From NCBI GenBank assembly GCA_020152595.1, contig JAIGNY010002754.1, positions 351,001-415,000 of the forward strand: a stretch of 64,000 bases of DNA, read 5' to 3'. Made by a program: the position numbers and the translations under genes. The notes beneath the pieces are model-generated. The model was not told the origin of the DNA and made no database searches. It saw only the letters and a program-made list of their open reading frames with translations. The stretch comes from Chiridota heheva (taxonomy: Eukaryota > Echinodermata > Holothuroidea > Apodida > Chiridotidae). Of the stretch, positions 9,941 to 24,632 are shown in pieces. The first letter of the stretch is position 1. The number at the start of each line of letters is the position of its first letter.

Positions 9941-12900
9941 AGAAGAACTTAAATGACCAAGTACAACAATCTGTTGAGACTAGGAACTCAAACAGCCAAG
10001 TACAACGTCTGTTGAAAGAAGAACTCAAACAGCCAAGTACAACATCTGTTGAGAGAAGAACTCAAACAGCCAACTAAGTACAACATCTGTTGACAGAAGA
10101 ACTCAAACAGCCAACCAAGTACAACATCTCTTGAGAGAAAAACTCAAACAGCCAACTAAGTACAACATCTGTTGACAGAACTCAAACGACCAACCAAGTA
10201 CAACATCTGTTGACAGAAGAACTCAAACAGCCAACCAAGTACAACATCTGGTGACAGAAGAACTCAAACAGCCAACCAAGTACAACATCTGTTGACAGAA
10301 GAAGTCAAACGACCAACCAAGTACAACATCTGTTGACAGAACTCAAACGACCAACCAAGTACAACATCTGTTGACAGAAGAACTCAAACGACCAACCAAG
10401 TACAACATCTGTTGACAGAAGAAGTCAAACGACCAACCAAATACAACATCTGTTGACAGAAGAACTCAAACAGCCAACCAAGTACAATATCTGTTGAGAG
10501 AAGAACTTAAACGACCAAGTACAACATCTGTTGACAGAAGAAGTCAAACGACCAACCAAGTACAACATCTGTTGAGAGAAGAACTCAAACAGCCAACCAA
10601 GTACAACATCTGTTGACAGAACTCAAACGACCAACCAAGTACAACATCTGGTGACAGAAGAACTCAAACAGCCAACTAAGTACAACATCTGTTGAGAGAA
10701 GAACTCAAACGACCAACCAAGTACAACATCTGTTGAGAGAAGAACTCAAACGACCAAGTACAACATCTGGTGACAGAAGAACTCAAACAGCCAACCAAGT
10801 ACAACATCTGTTGACAGAAGAACTCAAACGACCAACCAAGTACAACATCTGTTGACAGAAGAACTCAAACGACCAACCAAGTACAACATCTGTTGAGAGA
10901 AGAACTCAATCGACCAAGTACAACATCTGGTGACAGAAGAACTCAAACAGCCAACCAAGTGCAACATCTGTTGACAGAAGAACTCAAATGACCAACCAAG
11001 TACAACATCTGTTGAGAGAAGAACTCAAACAGCCAACCAAGTACAATATCTGTTGAGAGAAAACCTCAAACAACCAAGTACAACATCTGTTGACAGAAGA
11101 AGTCAAACGACCAACCAAGTACAACATCTGTTGAGAGAAGAACTTAAACGACCAACCAAGTACAACATCTATTGAGAGAACTCAAACGACCAAGTACAAC
11201 ATCTGTTGAGAGAAGAACTCAAACGACCAGCCAAGTACAACATCTGTTGAGAGAAGAACTCAAACGACCATGTACAACATCTGTTGAGAGAAGAACTCAA
11301 ACGACCAACCAAGTACAACATCTGTTGAGAGAAGAACTCAATCGACCAAGTACAACATCTGGTGACAGAAGAACTCAAACAGCCAACCAAGTACAACATC
11401 AGTTGAGAGAAGAACTCAAACGACCAACAAAGTACAACATCTGTTGAGAGAAGAACTCAAACGACCAAGTACAACATCTGGTGACAGAAGAAGTCAAACA
11501 GCCAACCTAGTACAACATCTGTTGAGAGAAGAACTCAAACGACCAACCAAGTACAACATCTGTTGAGAGAAGAACTCAAACGACCAAGTACAACATCTGG
11601 TGACAGAAGAACTCAAACGACCAACCAAGTACAACATCTGTTGAGAGAAGAACTCAAACGGCCAACCAAGTACAACATCTGTTGAGAGAAGAACTCAAAC
11701 GACCAAGTGCAACATCTGGTGACAGAAGAACTCAAACAGCCAACCAAGTGCAACATCTGTTGACAGAAGAACTCAAAGAGCCAACCAAGTACAACATCTG
11801 TTGAGAGAAGAACTCAAACGACCAACCAAGTAAAACATCTGTTGAGAGAAGAACTCAAACGACCAAGTGCAACATCTGGTGACAGAAGAACTCAAACGAC
11901 CAACCAAGTACAACATCTGGTGACAGAAGAACTCAAACGACCAACCAAGTACAACATCTGTCGAGAGAAGAACTCATACGACCAACCAAGTACAACATCT
12001 GGTGACAGAAGAACTCAAACGACCAACCAAGTACAACATCTGTTGAGAGAAGAACTCATACGACCAACCAAGTACAACATCTGGTGACAGAAGAACTCAT
12101 ACGACCAACCAAGTACAACATCTGGTGACAGAAGAACTCAAACGACCAACCAAGTACAACATCTGGTGACAGAAGAACTCAAACAGCCAACCAAGTACAA
12201 CATCTGGTGACAGAAGAACTCATACGACCAACCAAGTACAACATCTGTTGAGAAAAGAACTCATACGACCAACCAAGTACAACATCTGTTGAGAGAAGAA
12301 CTCAAACGACCAACCAAGTACAACATCTGTTGAGAGAAGAACTCAAACGACCAACCAAGTACAACATCTGGTGACAGAAGAACTCAAACGACCAACCAAG
12401 TACAACATCTGTTGAGAGAAGAACTCAAACGACCAACCAAGTACAACATCTGGTGACAGAAGAACTCAAACGACCAACCAAGTACAACATATGTTGAGAG
12501 AAGAACTCATACGACCAACCAAGTACAACATCTGGTGACAGAAGAACTCAAACGACCAACCAAGTACAACATCTGTTGAGAGAAGAACTCATACGACCAA
12601 CCAAGTACACCATCTGGTGACAGAAGAACTCAAACAGCCAACCAAGTACAACATCTATTGACAGAAGAACTCAATCGACCAAGTACAACATCTGTTGACA
12701 GAAGAACTCAAACAGCCAACCAAGTGCAACATCTGGTGACAGAAGAACTCAATCGACCAAGTACAACATCTGTTGACAGAAGAACTCAAACAGCCAACCA
12801 AGTACAACATCTGGTGACAGAAGAACTCCAACGACCAACCAAGTACAACATCTGTTGAGAGAAGAACTCATACGACCAACCAAGTGCAACATCTGCTGAG

Positions 12901-14163
12901 AGAAGAACTCAAACGGCCAAGTACAACATCTGGTGAGAGAAGAACTCATACGACCAAGTACAACATCTGTTGAGAGAAGAACTCAAACGACCAACCAAGT
13001 ACAACATCTGTTGAGAGAAGAACTCATACGACCAACCAAGTACAACATCTGGTGACAGAAGAACTCAAACAGCCAACCAAGTACAACATCTGTTGACAGA
13101 AGAACTCAATCGACCAAGTACAACATCTGGTGACAGAAGAACTCAAACGACCAACCAAGTACAACATCTGTTGAGAGAAGAACTCAAACGACCAACCAAG
13201 TACAACATCTGGTGACAGAAGAACTCATACGACCAACCAAGTACAACATCTGGTGACAGAAGAACTCATACGACCAACCAAGTACAACATCTGGTGAGAG
13301 AAGAACTCAAACGACCAACCAAGTACAACATCTGGTGACAGAAGAACTCAAACGACCAACCAAGTACAACATCTGTTGAGAGAAGAACTCATACGACCAA
13401 CCAAGTACAACATCTGGTGACAGAAGAACTCAAACGACCAACCAAGTACAACATCTGGTGACAGAAGAACTCATACGACCAAGTACAACATCTGTTGACA
13501 GAAGAACTCAAACAGCCAACCAAGTACAACATATGTTGAGAGAAGAACTCATACGACCAACCAAGTACAACATCTGTTGAGAGAAGAACTCAAACGACCA
13601 ACCAAGTACAACATCTGTTGACAGAAGAACTCAAACGACCAACCAAGTACAACATCTGGTGACAGAAGAACTCAAACGACCAACCAAGTACAACATCTGG
13701 TGACAGAAGAACTCATAACAGCCAACCAAGTACAACATCTGTTGAGAGAAGAACTCAAACTACCAACCAAGTACAACATCTGTAGACAGATGAACTCAAA
13801 CAGCCAACCAAGTACAACATCTGTTGAGAGAAGAACTCAAACAGCCAACCAAGTACAACATCTGGTGAGAGAAGAACTCAAACGACCAACCAAGTACAAC
13901 ATCCGGTGACAGAAGAACTCATAACAGCCAACTTTGCAAGTACAACATCTGTTGACAGAAGAACTCAAACGACCAACCAAGTACAACATCTGTTGACAGA
14001 AGAACTCAAACAGCCAACCAAGTACAACATCTGTTGACAGGAGAACTCAAACAGCCAACCAAGTACAACATCTGTTAACAGAAGAACTCATACGACCAAC
14101 CAAGTACAACATCTGTTGAGAGAAGAACTCATACGACCAAGTACAACATCTGGTGACAGAAGA
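9941..14163. repeat. 41-bp minisatellite, about 100 units
   Basis: The unit contains AAGTACAACATCTGTTGAGA then GAAGAACTCAAACGACCAAC. Full units are 41 bp; a common variant lacks four bases (CCAAGTAC instead of CCAACCAAGTAC) and is 37 bp. Three sites vary repeatedly: TGTTGAGAG / TGTTGACAG / TGGTGACAG, and AAACGACC / AAACAGCC / ATACGACC. Edge units are the most degenerate. 41 is not a multiple of three, so frames break every few units, and no protein is implied. Confidence 0.98.
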
Positions 14164-15090
14164 AATTATCGAGAAGTCTAACCAGTCTTGTTCCAGACAA
14201 TATTCATTCAAACATTTCTGCAGCTTGGGAATTTGAAATATTTTGTTCAACTTGAACATATTGCTACTCTGCAATTCATGGGCAAAAACTTTAAATAATT
14301 GTTTTTTGAATTAATCCATCACCATCTTGTGAGAAGTCAGAATTTGTAAACTACTGTACTGAAGCAGGACATTGAAAAGCATCAGAAATAAACCTATTTT
14401 CATACTCTGATCATTACTCATCGTTCCAGAGACTGAAACTGTTATTTTGATTACTTGCCACTTACAAACTTTGTGCAAAAATGAACATATTCTGTATTCC
14501 TTTATTTCAACGACAGAGAAGAAATTTCAATCTAGACGTCCACCATCCAAGTGTATTCAAGTGGAACCTTTCTCAGATGAACTCTATATTTTTTAACTTT
14601 TAAGTGTGCACACAGGTTTCACAGTTATTGGATCCAAATCTGTTATCTTAAACTTATAATTTGTATTGATATTGCTACATAACTATCAGATCACATTATT
14701 ATTGCTATTCTATTACTCAAAAGATTTCCGGTATCCTCATATATTGGTTTTCTGTGTTTTATTGAATGCTCGCTCACAATTTTTCCCTTTTTGTGGTGAA
14801 CTTTTAATTTATTAGTTCGTAGAGGAGGAGGGGTTGTTTTATCCTGATTTGAGAAATTGGTGTCTTTGAAATTGAAAATGTATTTATCGGTGTGAATGAA
14901 AAGAAGCCCCCGCCTTACATTGATACTTTCATAACATTAGCATAAGAAATAAGTTACAACAATAGAAAATAAATGAACAAGAATGAAACAGCATTATGCT
15001 TTAATGCCTGCAGTGGAAAAGACCTAAACAAAGCTGTAGTAAAAGGTTTATTATTTATGAGTCTAGCTTGGTACTGTATGGGAGATTTGC
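14164..15090. other. Gene-free spacer
   Basis: Nothing recognisable is seen. A poly-purine GAGGAGGAGGGG stretch occurs near 14822. Confidence 0.55.
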
Positions 15091-15092
15091 GG

Positions 15093-15320
15093 AGAGAAAT
15101 GACAGTAGCGTCACTAAGGGGAAGAAATGTCAGAAGCGTCACTAAGGGAGCGAAATGTCAGTAGCGTCACTAAGGGGGAGAAATGTCAGTAGCGTCACTA
15201 AGGTAGAGAAATGTCAGTAGTGTCACTAAGGGGGAGAAATGTCAGTAGCGTCACTAAGGGAGAGAAATGTCAGTAGTGTCACTAAGGGGGAGAAATGTCA
15301 GTAGCGTCACTAAGGGGGAT
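15093..15320. repeat. 28-bp minisatellite
   Basis: About eight units of 28 bp based on GAAATGTCAGTAGCGTCACT followed by an AAGGGGGA run. AGCG/AGTG variants alternate irregularly. Confidence 0.95.
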
Positions 15321-15420
15321 TGAGCACAGGGGCATGTGACCACTATAAACTTGGGATACAATACTGTGTTCTTATATAACACACAATCAGGCCACGCAAT
15401 TAAGTTGGATGCTCAAAGCA

Positions 15421-16425
15421 GTTAGAATCGAACAAGGGGCACACAAGCCAGAATCAAACAAGGGGCACACAAGCCAGAATCGAACAAGGGGCACACAAGC
15501 CAGAATCGAACAAGGGGAACACAAGCCAGAATCGAACAAGGGGCACACAAGCCAGAATCGAACAAGGGGCACACAAGCCAGAATCGAACAAGGGGCACAC
15601 AAGCCAGAATCGAACAAGGGGCACACAAGCCAGAATCAAACAAGGGGCACACAAGCCAGAATCAAACAAGGGGCACACAAGCCAGAATCGAACAAGGGGC
15701 ACACAAGCCAGAATCGAACAAGGGGCACACAAGCCAGAATCGAACAAGGGGCACACAAGCCAGAATCGAACAAGGGGAACACAAGCCAGAATCGAACAAG
15801 GGGCACACAAGCCAGAATCGAACAAGGGGAACACAAGCCAGAATCGAACAAGGGGCACACAAGCCAGAATCAAACAAGGGGCACACAAGCCAGAATCGAA
15901 CAAGGGGCACACAAGCCAGAATCGAACAAGGGGCACACAAGCCAGAATCGAACAAGGGGCACACAAGCCAGAATCAAACAAGGGGAACACAAGCCAGAAT
16001 CAAACAAGGGGAACACAAGCCAGAATCAAACCAGAATCAAACAAAAGGGAACACAAGCCAGAATCGAACAAGGGGAACACAAGCCAGAATCGAACAAGGG
16101 GAACACAAGCCAGAATCGAACAAGAGGCACACAAGCCAGAATCGAACAAGGGGCACACAAGCCAGAATCGAACAAGGGGCACACAAGCCAGAATCGAACA
16201 AGGGGCACACAAGCCAGAATCGAACAAGGGGCACACAAGCCAGAATCGAACAAGGGGCACACAAGCCAGAATCGAACAAGGGGCACACAAGCCAGAATCG
16301 AACAAGGGGCACACAAGCCAGAATCAAACAAGGGGCACACAAGCCAGAATCAAACAAGGGGAACACAAGCCAGAATCAAACAAGGGGAACACAAGCCAGA
16401 ATCAAACAAGGCACACACAAGCCTG
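15421..16425. repeat. 26-bp minisatellite, about 38 units
   Basis: The unit core is AAGGGGCACACAAGCCAGAA followed by TCGAAC. Two sites toggle: GGGGCAC/GGGGAAC and ATCGAAC/ATCAAAC. There is one irregular unit near 16021-16050. The period 26 makes several frames open for hundreds of codons on both strands (one plus-strand frame runs 15409-16509); codon content differs by frame and does not suggest a protein. Confidence 0.97.
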
Positions 16426-16554
16426 AATATCATCAACCTGCTCCGATCCCTTTTGCTGAGCACAGAGGGCAGCAGGTACCATTTTGCAAGTTTTTGGTAT
16501 GACTATTGACAGATTAAACCCACAAACTTTCGGCTGGAAAGCAGGTGATTGAGC

Positions 16555-16650
16555 TAACCATGCAGTCAGTCAATGCCCCTGGCTATATGCATGCAGTCAG
16601 TCAATGCCCCTGACTAACCATGCAGTCAGTCAATACCCCTGGCTATGCAC
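16555..16650. repeat. Short tandem repeat, three units of about 33 bp
   Basis: Three copies of CATGCAGTCAGTCAATGCCC followed by CTGGCTA or CTGACTA. Confidence 0.85.
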
Positions 16651-18160
16651 GCCCCAGCATGCCATGTCCCTTTATGAAATTTCACTAGCAGCTAATTGAA
16701 ATTTCATCAGATCGAAAGAAATTATATCTCCATCTTATATTGTCCCAAAAAATTTGTAGGTAGAAAAAACTTTATTGCATATTTTCAATTTAATTTTTAC
16801 AGTACCTCCTTATAAACTTAATAAAAGATTGATTCATACAAAACAGTCGATGCTATTTAATGGAATTTTACTTTCAGGCTTTTAAGTTTTAGGACAACGT
16901 AAATGATGTACTTTCCGTCAAATTAAAATTTGATTTCATTAAGCAGTTAAGGCCTCTATTTCAAAAGAAATATCAAAATTCCTACCAATTTGGTCTTTAT
17001 TTGACTGCCTGTGAGCATACAAATTGATTAACATACATACATTGGACAAAGATTGTCCTTTGTGACATTATATGGGAATGTTTGATTCGTACACTTACGA
17101 TAATCTCCTTAAGTGTGCAAAGCACTTAAACACAAATTGTACATCTTTTGCACTTCAAACGTTATAACTAAAGAGTCTAAAAATGTTGTTCTACTTCTAC
17201 TTCAAATGGTACAGAGAACTTTGAATTCATCATTTGATTATTTTTTTTTAAGTATCTTACTTTGTAAACTATGAAATGAGTTTTTTTTTTTCCAATGAGA
17301 AAAATCACAAGGTCACCGCGGTTTTGACCTTTGTAACTTATGAATGAAAGTACTTGGAAGTACATTTCACATGGCTTGACAAATAACATATACCTATTTA
17401 CCATATATATAAAATCCAATGTGATTGGTGCAAAAAAAGGCCTGTAACTTTCCAACAAATCAAAATCAATGATAGAAATCTTTGACGTTCACTTATGTTA
17501 TCCTTTTATTTTAATTCTGATGTAATTATCCTAGCACACCACTGCTGCGTGGACTGTACATTAGTGTACAGAGGGTTTCCTGTTGTTTGTGGAGAGGCAA
17601 ATAAGCGTTCTCCAATGTCGGATTTTGGCTGATTTTCTTCCATTTTTAACAGTTTTCTTGTATACTTTGTTACACTAGAGATATATTTCTTATTATATGA
17701 CTGTATTCATCAGAAATTAAAACTTTATTTGGCTGAAATATTATCGACAACAATCATGAACAAAGAAGTGCAAGAGCGAGGCATAACGACACTGTTAGGG
17801 TGCATGATTATGATAACAAAAAATTAAGAACTATGCTATTTATTAAACTTTTTGTATGAATTAATTTATATTTATAATATTCTTGAATAAAGTTACTTAA
17901 TATCTTTTCTTATCACCGCATTCTTAAAAATTGTTTTTTATCCAGCACATGTAGTTTGTCATACATTTGTTTAAGTAAAATGCGTTTAAAAAGTTTTTCA
18001 ACAGTATCGCCTTGTTTACTAAACATTTGAAGTGAAGTTGTGTGTGCGTTAAATTAATCAAATTTGTTTGCTTCAAAGATGTTTCATTGGAACAGGCTAG
18101 TTGTTAAATACAATGTTGTCTAAAGTTCCATTCCACATGCGGCATGTCATGCATGCCATC
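16651..18160. other. Gene-free AT-rich spacer
   Basis: No gene or repeat family is supported. A minus-strand open frame at 17177-17458 is AT-biased with no recognisable domain. Confidence 0.5.
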
Positions 18161-18164
18161 AAAC

Positions 18165-18412
18165 ATAGCACGCAATCCCACCCACTCCCACATGCAACCC
18201 CACCAACTCCTACATGCAATCCCACCCTCTCCCACATGCCGTCCCAGCCTCTCCCACATGCCATCCCACATGTCATCGCACCTTCTCTTACATGCCATCC
18301 CACTCTCCCACAGGCCGTCCCACCCTCTCCCACATGCCATCGCACCCTCTCCCACATGTCATCGCACCCACTCACACATGCTGTGCCGCCCGCTCCCATA
18401 TGCCATCTCAGC
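18165..18412. repeat. 22-bp C-rich minisatellite
   Basis: About eleven diverged units built on CATCGCACCCTCTCCCACAT + GC (22 bp, some shortened). The strands are strongly asymmetric (C/A against G/T). The open frames of 150 codons on both strands follow from the repeat. Confidence 0.9.
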
Positions 18413-19557
<1,145 letters not shown>

Positions 19558-19559
19558 CT

Positions 19560-20335
19560 TTTTGGGAAAATTTGGCAAAATCATTGGAAATTGTAGTCTG
19601 TTTGTAAAATTTGGCATCATTTCAAAATAATTAATAAAAATTACCAACAATCAAAGAAAAACTGCCCAAAAGTGAAGGAAATTTTCCGAAAATTAACACG
19701 AGAATGTAAGAAATTTCTCGAATATTGAAAGTGATTTTCCAAACATTAAATGAAATTCCCTGAAAATTGAAGTTATTTACCAAAAATAGACGAAAAGTTG
19801 CCCCAAAATAAAGGAAATTTTCCGATAATTGCAGGATAATGAAAAAAAATTCTGAAACATTAAAAGGGATATCACAAACATAGAAGGAAATTTCCCGAAA
19901 ATTGAAGAAAATTACACGAGAATGAAAGAAATTTGTTTTACATTTTTCACATTACATTCAATGAAATTTCCCAAAATTCAAATTAATTAACCAAAAATCA
20001 AAGAAAAATTGTCCTAAATTGAAGGAAAATTTCTGAAAATTGCAGGAGAATTAAGAAAATTATCCAAAATTGAAAGAAACAACCCAAACATTGAAGAAAA
20101 TGCCACAAAAAAAAAAGACAAAAAAAATTGAGTCAAAAATTGAAAAAGAATAATGAAGGAAATTTTCCAAAATTTAGGATTTACTGAAAATCAAAGAAAA
20201 TTGCCCCAAATTAAAGGAATTTTTCCGAAAATTGCATGAGAATTAAGAAAATTTCCAAAAAAATGCTAAAGATTGAAAGAAATTTGCATGAAATTTACTG
20301 AAAATTGAAGGAAATTTACAAGCAGGGGGTTCTAG
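19560..20335. repeat. A-rich degenerate repeat of the GGAAATTTTCCGAAAATTGA type
   Basis: Roughly 25-35 bp imperfect units containing GAAATTTTCCGAAAATTG and relatives follow one another without a fixed period. The reverse-complement type of the same wording occurs at 30550-30960 and 42797-42860, so this is a dispersed low-complexity family rather than a local accident. Confidence 0.75.
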
Positions 20336-20366
20336 TTATTATTGCAGTAATGAAAAATGTTGGAAT

Positions 20367-20388
20367 TTTTTTTTTTTTTTTTTTTTTG
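20367..20388. repeat. Poly(T) tract
   Basis: A run of about 22 T. It is followed by CCCTCTAGATCCACCCTTG, a GC-richer end that could be the 3' edge of an antisense insertion. Confidence 0.85.
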
Positions 20389-20449
20389 GGGTCAAATGCC
20401 CAGAACATCCCCTCTAGATCCACCCTTGCTGATTGATAATTGATTTGTA

Positions 20450-22055
20450 AGTTTTGTAGCAACTGTCATGTCATTGCATATCATGGAATATTTGTTCCAT
20501 GATATACATTAATAAGCCACACCCACCATGTAGATCAATAAAAATGTTGCCAATAGCATTTTGCACAATAATTAACAACATTATCATAGCAAGTATAATG
20601 CAAAAACGATTCGCCACCCACTCTGTAAATTCATGACATCACTACCACAATGTTAGAACACAGACAGACCATAACTCATCCGTGTACCACATATGACATA
20701 AATCCGATATACCATTCATGAGATATGGTGTTTATATCATTTAGCACTTTCACATATGATTAAGCCACGCTCACCATGCATATTAATGATATTTTGATAA
20801 CATACATGTAGGCTTATTTTGATAACATACATGTAGGCATGTACACAATAACCAACAATATTAGCATGCCCAGTATGATGCAAAACAGACATACACTTGC
20901 TCACTTATCACTTTTTTTTAAATGTTCTCATTAAGCCCCGCCCACTTATTAATATGCATGACATCACCACCAAAAACAATAAGGTACATCTAGAGACCAT
21001 GAGCTATCTGTGTACATGACGTGAATCCAGTTCATAGTTCATGAGATATCATGATTACAAGCTTTTTGTTTACAAAATCATATTAAGCACCGCCCACTAT
21101 GCATATTAATAAAAGTCAATGTTTTTATACCATGAACCCGTGCACATATAGCTAATATCAATATTAGACCACATATGAAAGCAAAACAGACATGTGATTG
21201 TTAAAATATCAGCATTTCCAGATTTATACATTATTAATATGCATGACATCACCACCAAAAACAATAGGGCAAATCTACCGACCATGGGCTATCTTTGTAC
21301 TAAAATGAATCTAGTTCATGATGAAATAATCATCCTTATGAGGAATGGTCCATCAATTATTCATGGGTTTTGCACAAAGTCCTCCCAAGCAGATGATGTA
21401 TATCTATATTTAGGCTCAGCCAAGGACTAATCTGATTTGCATCACTGAACAGCAATTATGTTGCTTGAGCCCCAGATGAATGACCTATTGTGTACAGTGT
21501 AACAGTAGCTGGTTGCTAACAAGTGAACTGTGGATAGACTATGAAGATCATGTCAGTTAAGAAGGTATAGATTACCCCTGTGTTGTGTGTGTTGTAATCA
21601 TAGCTGGTTGCTAATCAATGATTTGTGAAGTGTCTCTTGGGTTGAATGGTGTGTATTACCCCTGATTTTGAGAAAATGGAGGGTGTGTTACCATTCTTGA
21701 GATACCATGTTTACGAGCTCTTTTCAGCAAAATCATATTAAGCACACCGTCCACTATGCATATTAATGAAATTCAACATTTCTACGAAATGAACATATAC
21801 ACACGAAATAACATCATAATTGTATTAAATAGGAAACGAAACTGACATGTGATTGGTAAAATATGAGTATTTTCAGATTTTTACATTAAGCCACACCTAC
21901 ATATTAATATGTATGACATCACCATCAAAAACAATAGGTCACATCTACTGACCATGGGCTATACGTGTACAACATATGTATGCTATTAATCCAGTGTACC
22001 TTTCTTGAAATATCGCATTTACAAACTGGCCGTCGCAAACATACACAAAAATATA
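20450..22055 (+). repeat. Compound dispersed repeat, copy 1
   Basis: Sequence is colinear with 41095-42480. It consists of several related monomers of roughly 200 bp, each with an AAGCC(C/A)CGCCCACT word, TATGCATATTAATGA, a CATGACATCACCACC word, a GAGATAT word and ACAAGCT. The copy is interrupted at about 21430-21700 by sequence absent from copy 2. It ends in ACAAACTGGCCGTCGC, directly at the start of the 37-bp array. No coding capacity is seen; the mobile-element class is unknown. Confidence 0.8.
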
Positions 22056-23645
22056 CATGCCATTATGACCGCATAGGTTCCAGATGCATACACATGCCAT
22101 CACGACCGCATAGGCTCCTGATACATACACATGCCATCATGACCGCATAGGCTCCTGATACATACACATGCCATCATGACCGCATAGGCTCCTGATGCAC
22201 ACACATGCCATCATGACCGCATAGGTTCCTGATGACACACATGCCATCATGACCGCATAGGTTCCTGATACATACACATGACATCATGACCGCATAGGTT
22301 CCTGATGCATACACATGCCATCATGACCGTATAGGTTCCTGATGCACACACATGCCATCATGACCGCATAGGTTACTGATGCACACACATGCCATTATGA
22401 CCGCATAGGTTCCTGATGCACACACATGCCATCATGACCGCATAGGTTCATGATACATACACATGCCATCATGTCCGCATAGGTTCCAGATGCATACACA
22501 TGCCATCATGACCGCATAGGTTCCTGATGCATACACATGCCATCATGACCACATAGGTTCCTGATGCATACACATGCCATGTCCGCATAGGTTCCTGATG
22601 CATACACATGCCATCATGAACGCATAGGTTCCTGATGCATACACATACCATCATGTCCGCATAGGTTCCTGATGCATGCACATGCCATCATGTCCGCATT
22701 GGTTCCAGATGCATACACATGCCATCATGACCGCATAGGTTCCAGATGCATACACATGCCATCATGACCGCATAGGTTTCTGATGCATCCACATGCCATC
22801 ATGACCGTATAGGTTCCTGATACATACACATGCCATCATGACCGCATAGGTTCCTGATACATACACATGCCACCATGACCGCAGAGGTTCCTGATGCATA
22901 CACATGCCATCATGACCGTATAGGTTCCTGATGCACACACATGCCATCATGACCGCAGAGGTTCCTGATGCACACTTGCCATCATGACCGTATAGGTTCC
23001 TGATGCACACACATGCCATCATGACCGCAGAGGTTACTGATACATACACATGCCATCATGACCGTATAGGTTCCTGATGCATACTATACACATGCCATCA
23101 TGACCACATAGGTTCCTGATGCATACACATGCCATCATGACCACATAGGTTCCTGATACATACACATGCCATCATGACCGCATAGGTTCCTGATACATAC
23201 ACATGCCACCATGACCGCAGAGGTTCCTGATGCATACACATGCCATCATGACCACATAGGTTCCTGATGCACACACATGCCATCATGACCGCATAGGTTC
23301 CTGATGCACACACTTGCCATCATGACCGTATAGGTTACTGATACATACACATGACATCATGACTGCATAGGTTTCTGATGCACACACATGCCATCATGAC
23401 CACATAGGTTCCTGATGCTCACACATGCCATCATGTCCGCATAGGTTCCTGATGCATACACATTCCATCATGACCGTATAGGTTCCTGATGCACACACAT
23501 TCCATCATGACCGTATAGGTTCCTGATGCATACACATGCCATCATGACCACATGGGTTCCTGCAGGATGCACACACATGCCATCATGACCGCATAGGTTC
23601 CTGATGCATACACGTGCCATCATAACCGCATAGGTTCCTGATGCT
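22056..23645. repeat. 37-bp minisatellite, about 43 units, embedded in the dispersed repeat
   Basis: The unit is CATCATGACCGCATAGGTTC followed by CTGATGCATACACATGC (37 bp). Variants include CGTATAGG/CCACATAGG/CCGCAGAGG and GATGCA/GATACA. One unit near 23560 has CTGCAGGATGC, resembling the single unit at 42515-42555. It is followed by GATGCTATCGCTTTGGAACC, which matches the sequence after that single unit. Open frames with a Cys-rich look are array artefacts. Confidence 0.96.
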
Positions 23646-23925
23646 ATCGCTTTGGAACCAAAAAAGCACAGTAACTAAATATTCCAGATAGGACTTTACA
23701 AACACAAATTCTTATATTATATTTTTGATAATATAATCTTTTTTAATATTCATCCATTTTCAAGCCGAAAATTACATTACATATATTACATTGCATGCAT
23801 CTGAAGGTTACTCCCGATGACAATATTGTCTTCTGCCAAGCTTTGCTGAAATTAGAAGTCATGTGGAATTATTTCTCTTTATAAAAGACATTGATTATGT
23901 GTGAATCATATCTTAAAGGGTTATG
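23646..23925. other. Tail of the dispersed repeat and unassigned sequence
   Basis: The first 20-40 bases match the sequence following the single 37-bp unit at 42545; the rest is unassigned. Confidence 0.5.
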
Positions 23926-23930
23926 TTCAG

Positions 23931-24395
23931 GGGTCAAGCAAGTTCATCTTATATGAAAGAGGACTTCAATAGAAACACAATGGTGTCTAAAACTACTTCA
24001 CTATCTAAGCTAATATGTGTAGAAATGACTGGTGAAGTAAGTCTACTATGGAGGATTGGTGACCTCTGTTGACTGAGAGCTGGAGGATTATGTTCAAGGG
24101 TCAAGCAAGTTCATCTTATATGAAAGAGGACTTAAAAAAAAGAATGGTGAAGAAACTACTTCACTATTTAAGCTAATATGTGTAGAGATGACTGGTGAAG
24201 TAAGTCTACTATGGAGGGTTGGGGACCTCTGTTGACTGAGAGCAAGGGTCAAGCAAGTTCATCTTATATGAAAGAGGATTTCAAAAGAAATACAATGGTG
24301 AAGAAAGCATGCAGTCAGAAATCTGTTTCCATAAAGGAGATATTTCAGTTTAAAGTTTGGTATCATGTGCAGGAACAACTGAAATCATACTAGTT
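23931..24395. repeat. Tandem duplication, three units of 148-167 bp
   Basis: GGGTCAAGCAAGTTCATCTT starts at 23931, 24098 and 24246. The units continue with a GAAAGAGGACTT(C/A) stretch, ATGGTG, and TGACTGGTGAAGTAAGTCTA in the first two. The third unit diverges after about 70 bp and continues with TTTCCATAAAGGAGATATTT, a stretch that is also found in the inverted relative at 24633-24795. Confidence 0.88.
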
Positions 24396-24632
24396 GTGAC
24401 GTCACACCCTTGGATTCTCCAGTCTTAATGTATTCTGTATTTTGTCCTGCAATTTTGTGGCTTAAAAACCATTGAATATGTCAGGAACGTTGGAAAACAG
24501 AATCTTGTAAGGGTAATTATAATTTGACACCTGAAGAAAGTTCAAGGGAGAATAATTCAAGTAGTAGAAAAGTTAATAAGACTTTTTTATAAATGCATTA
24601 AGAAGAAATGTGAGGACTAGGGCGCTGCAACC

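Noticed and set aside
9941..14163. CRISPR array
   Set aside because: Units abut directly with no unique spacers; this is a eukaryotic minisatellite. The same holds for the other arrays.
15387..16509. Open frames up to 366 codons (plus) and 178 codons (minus) in the 26-bp array
   Set aside because: The unit has no stop in these frames and its period is not a multiple of three, so any frame stays open; there is no start/stop context or non-repetitive extension that looks like protein.
22056..23645. Cys/His/Met-rich minus-strand frames that look like metal-binding repeats
   Set aside because: Produced by the 37-bp period in rotating frames and interrupted repeatedly; no consistent frame runs through the array.
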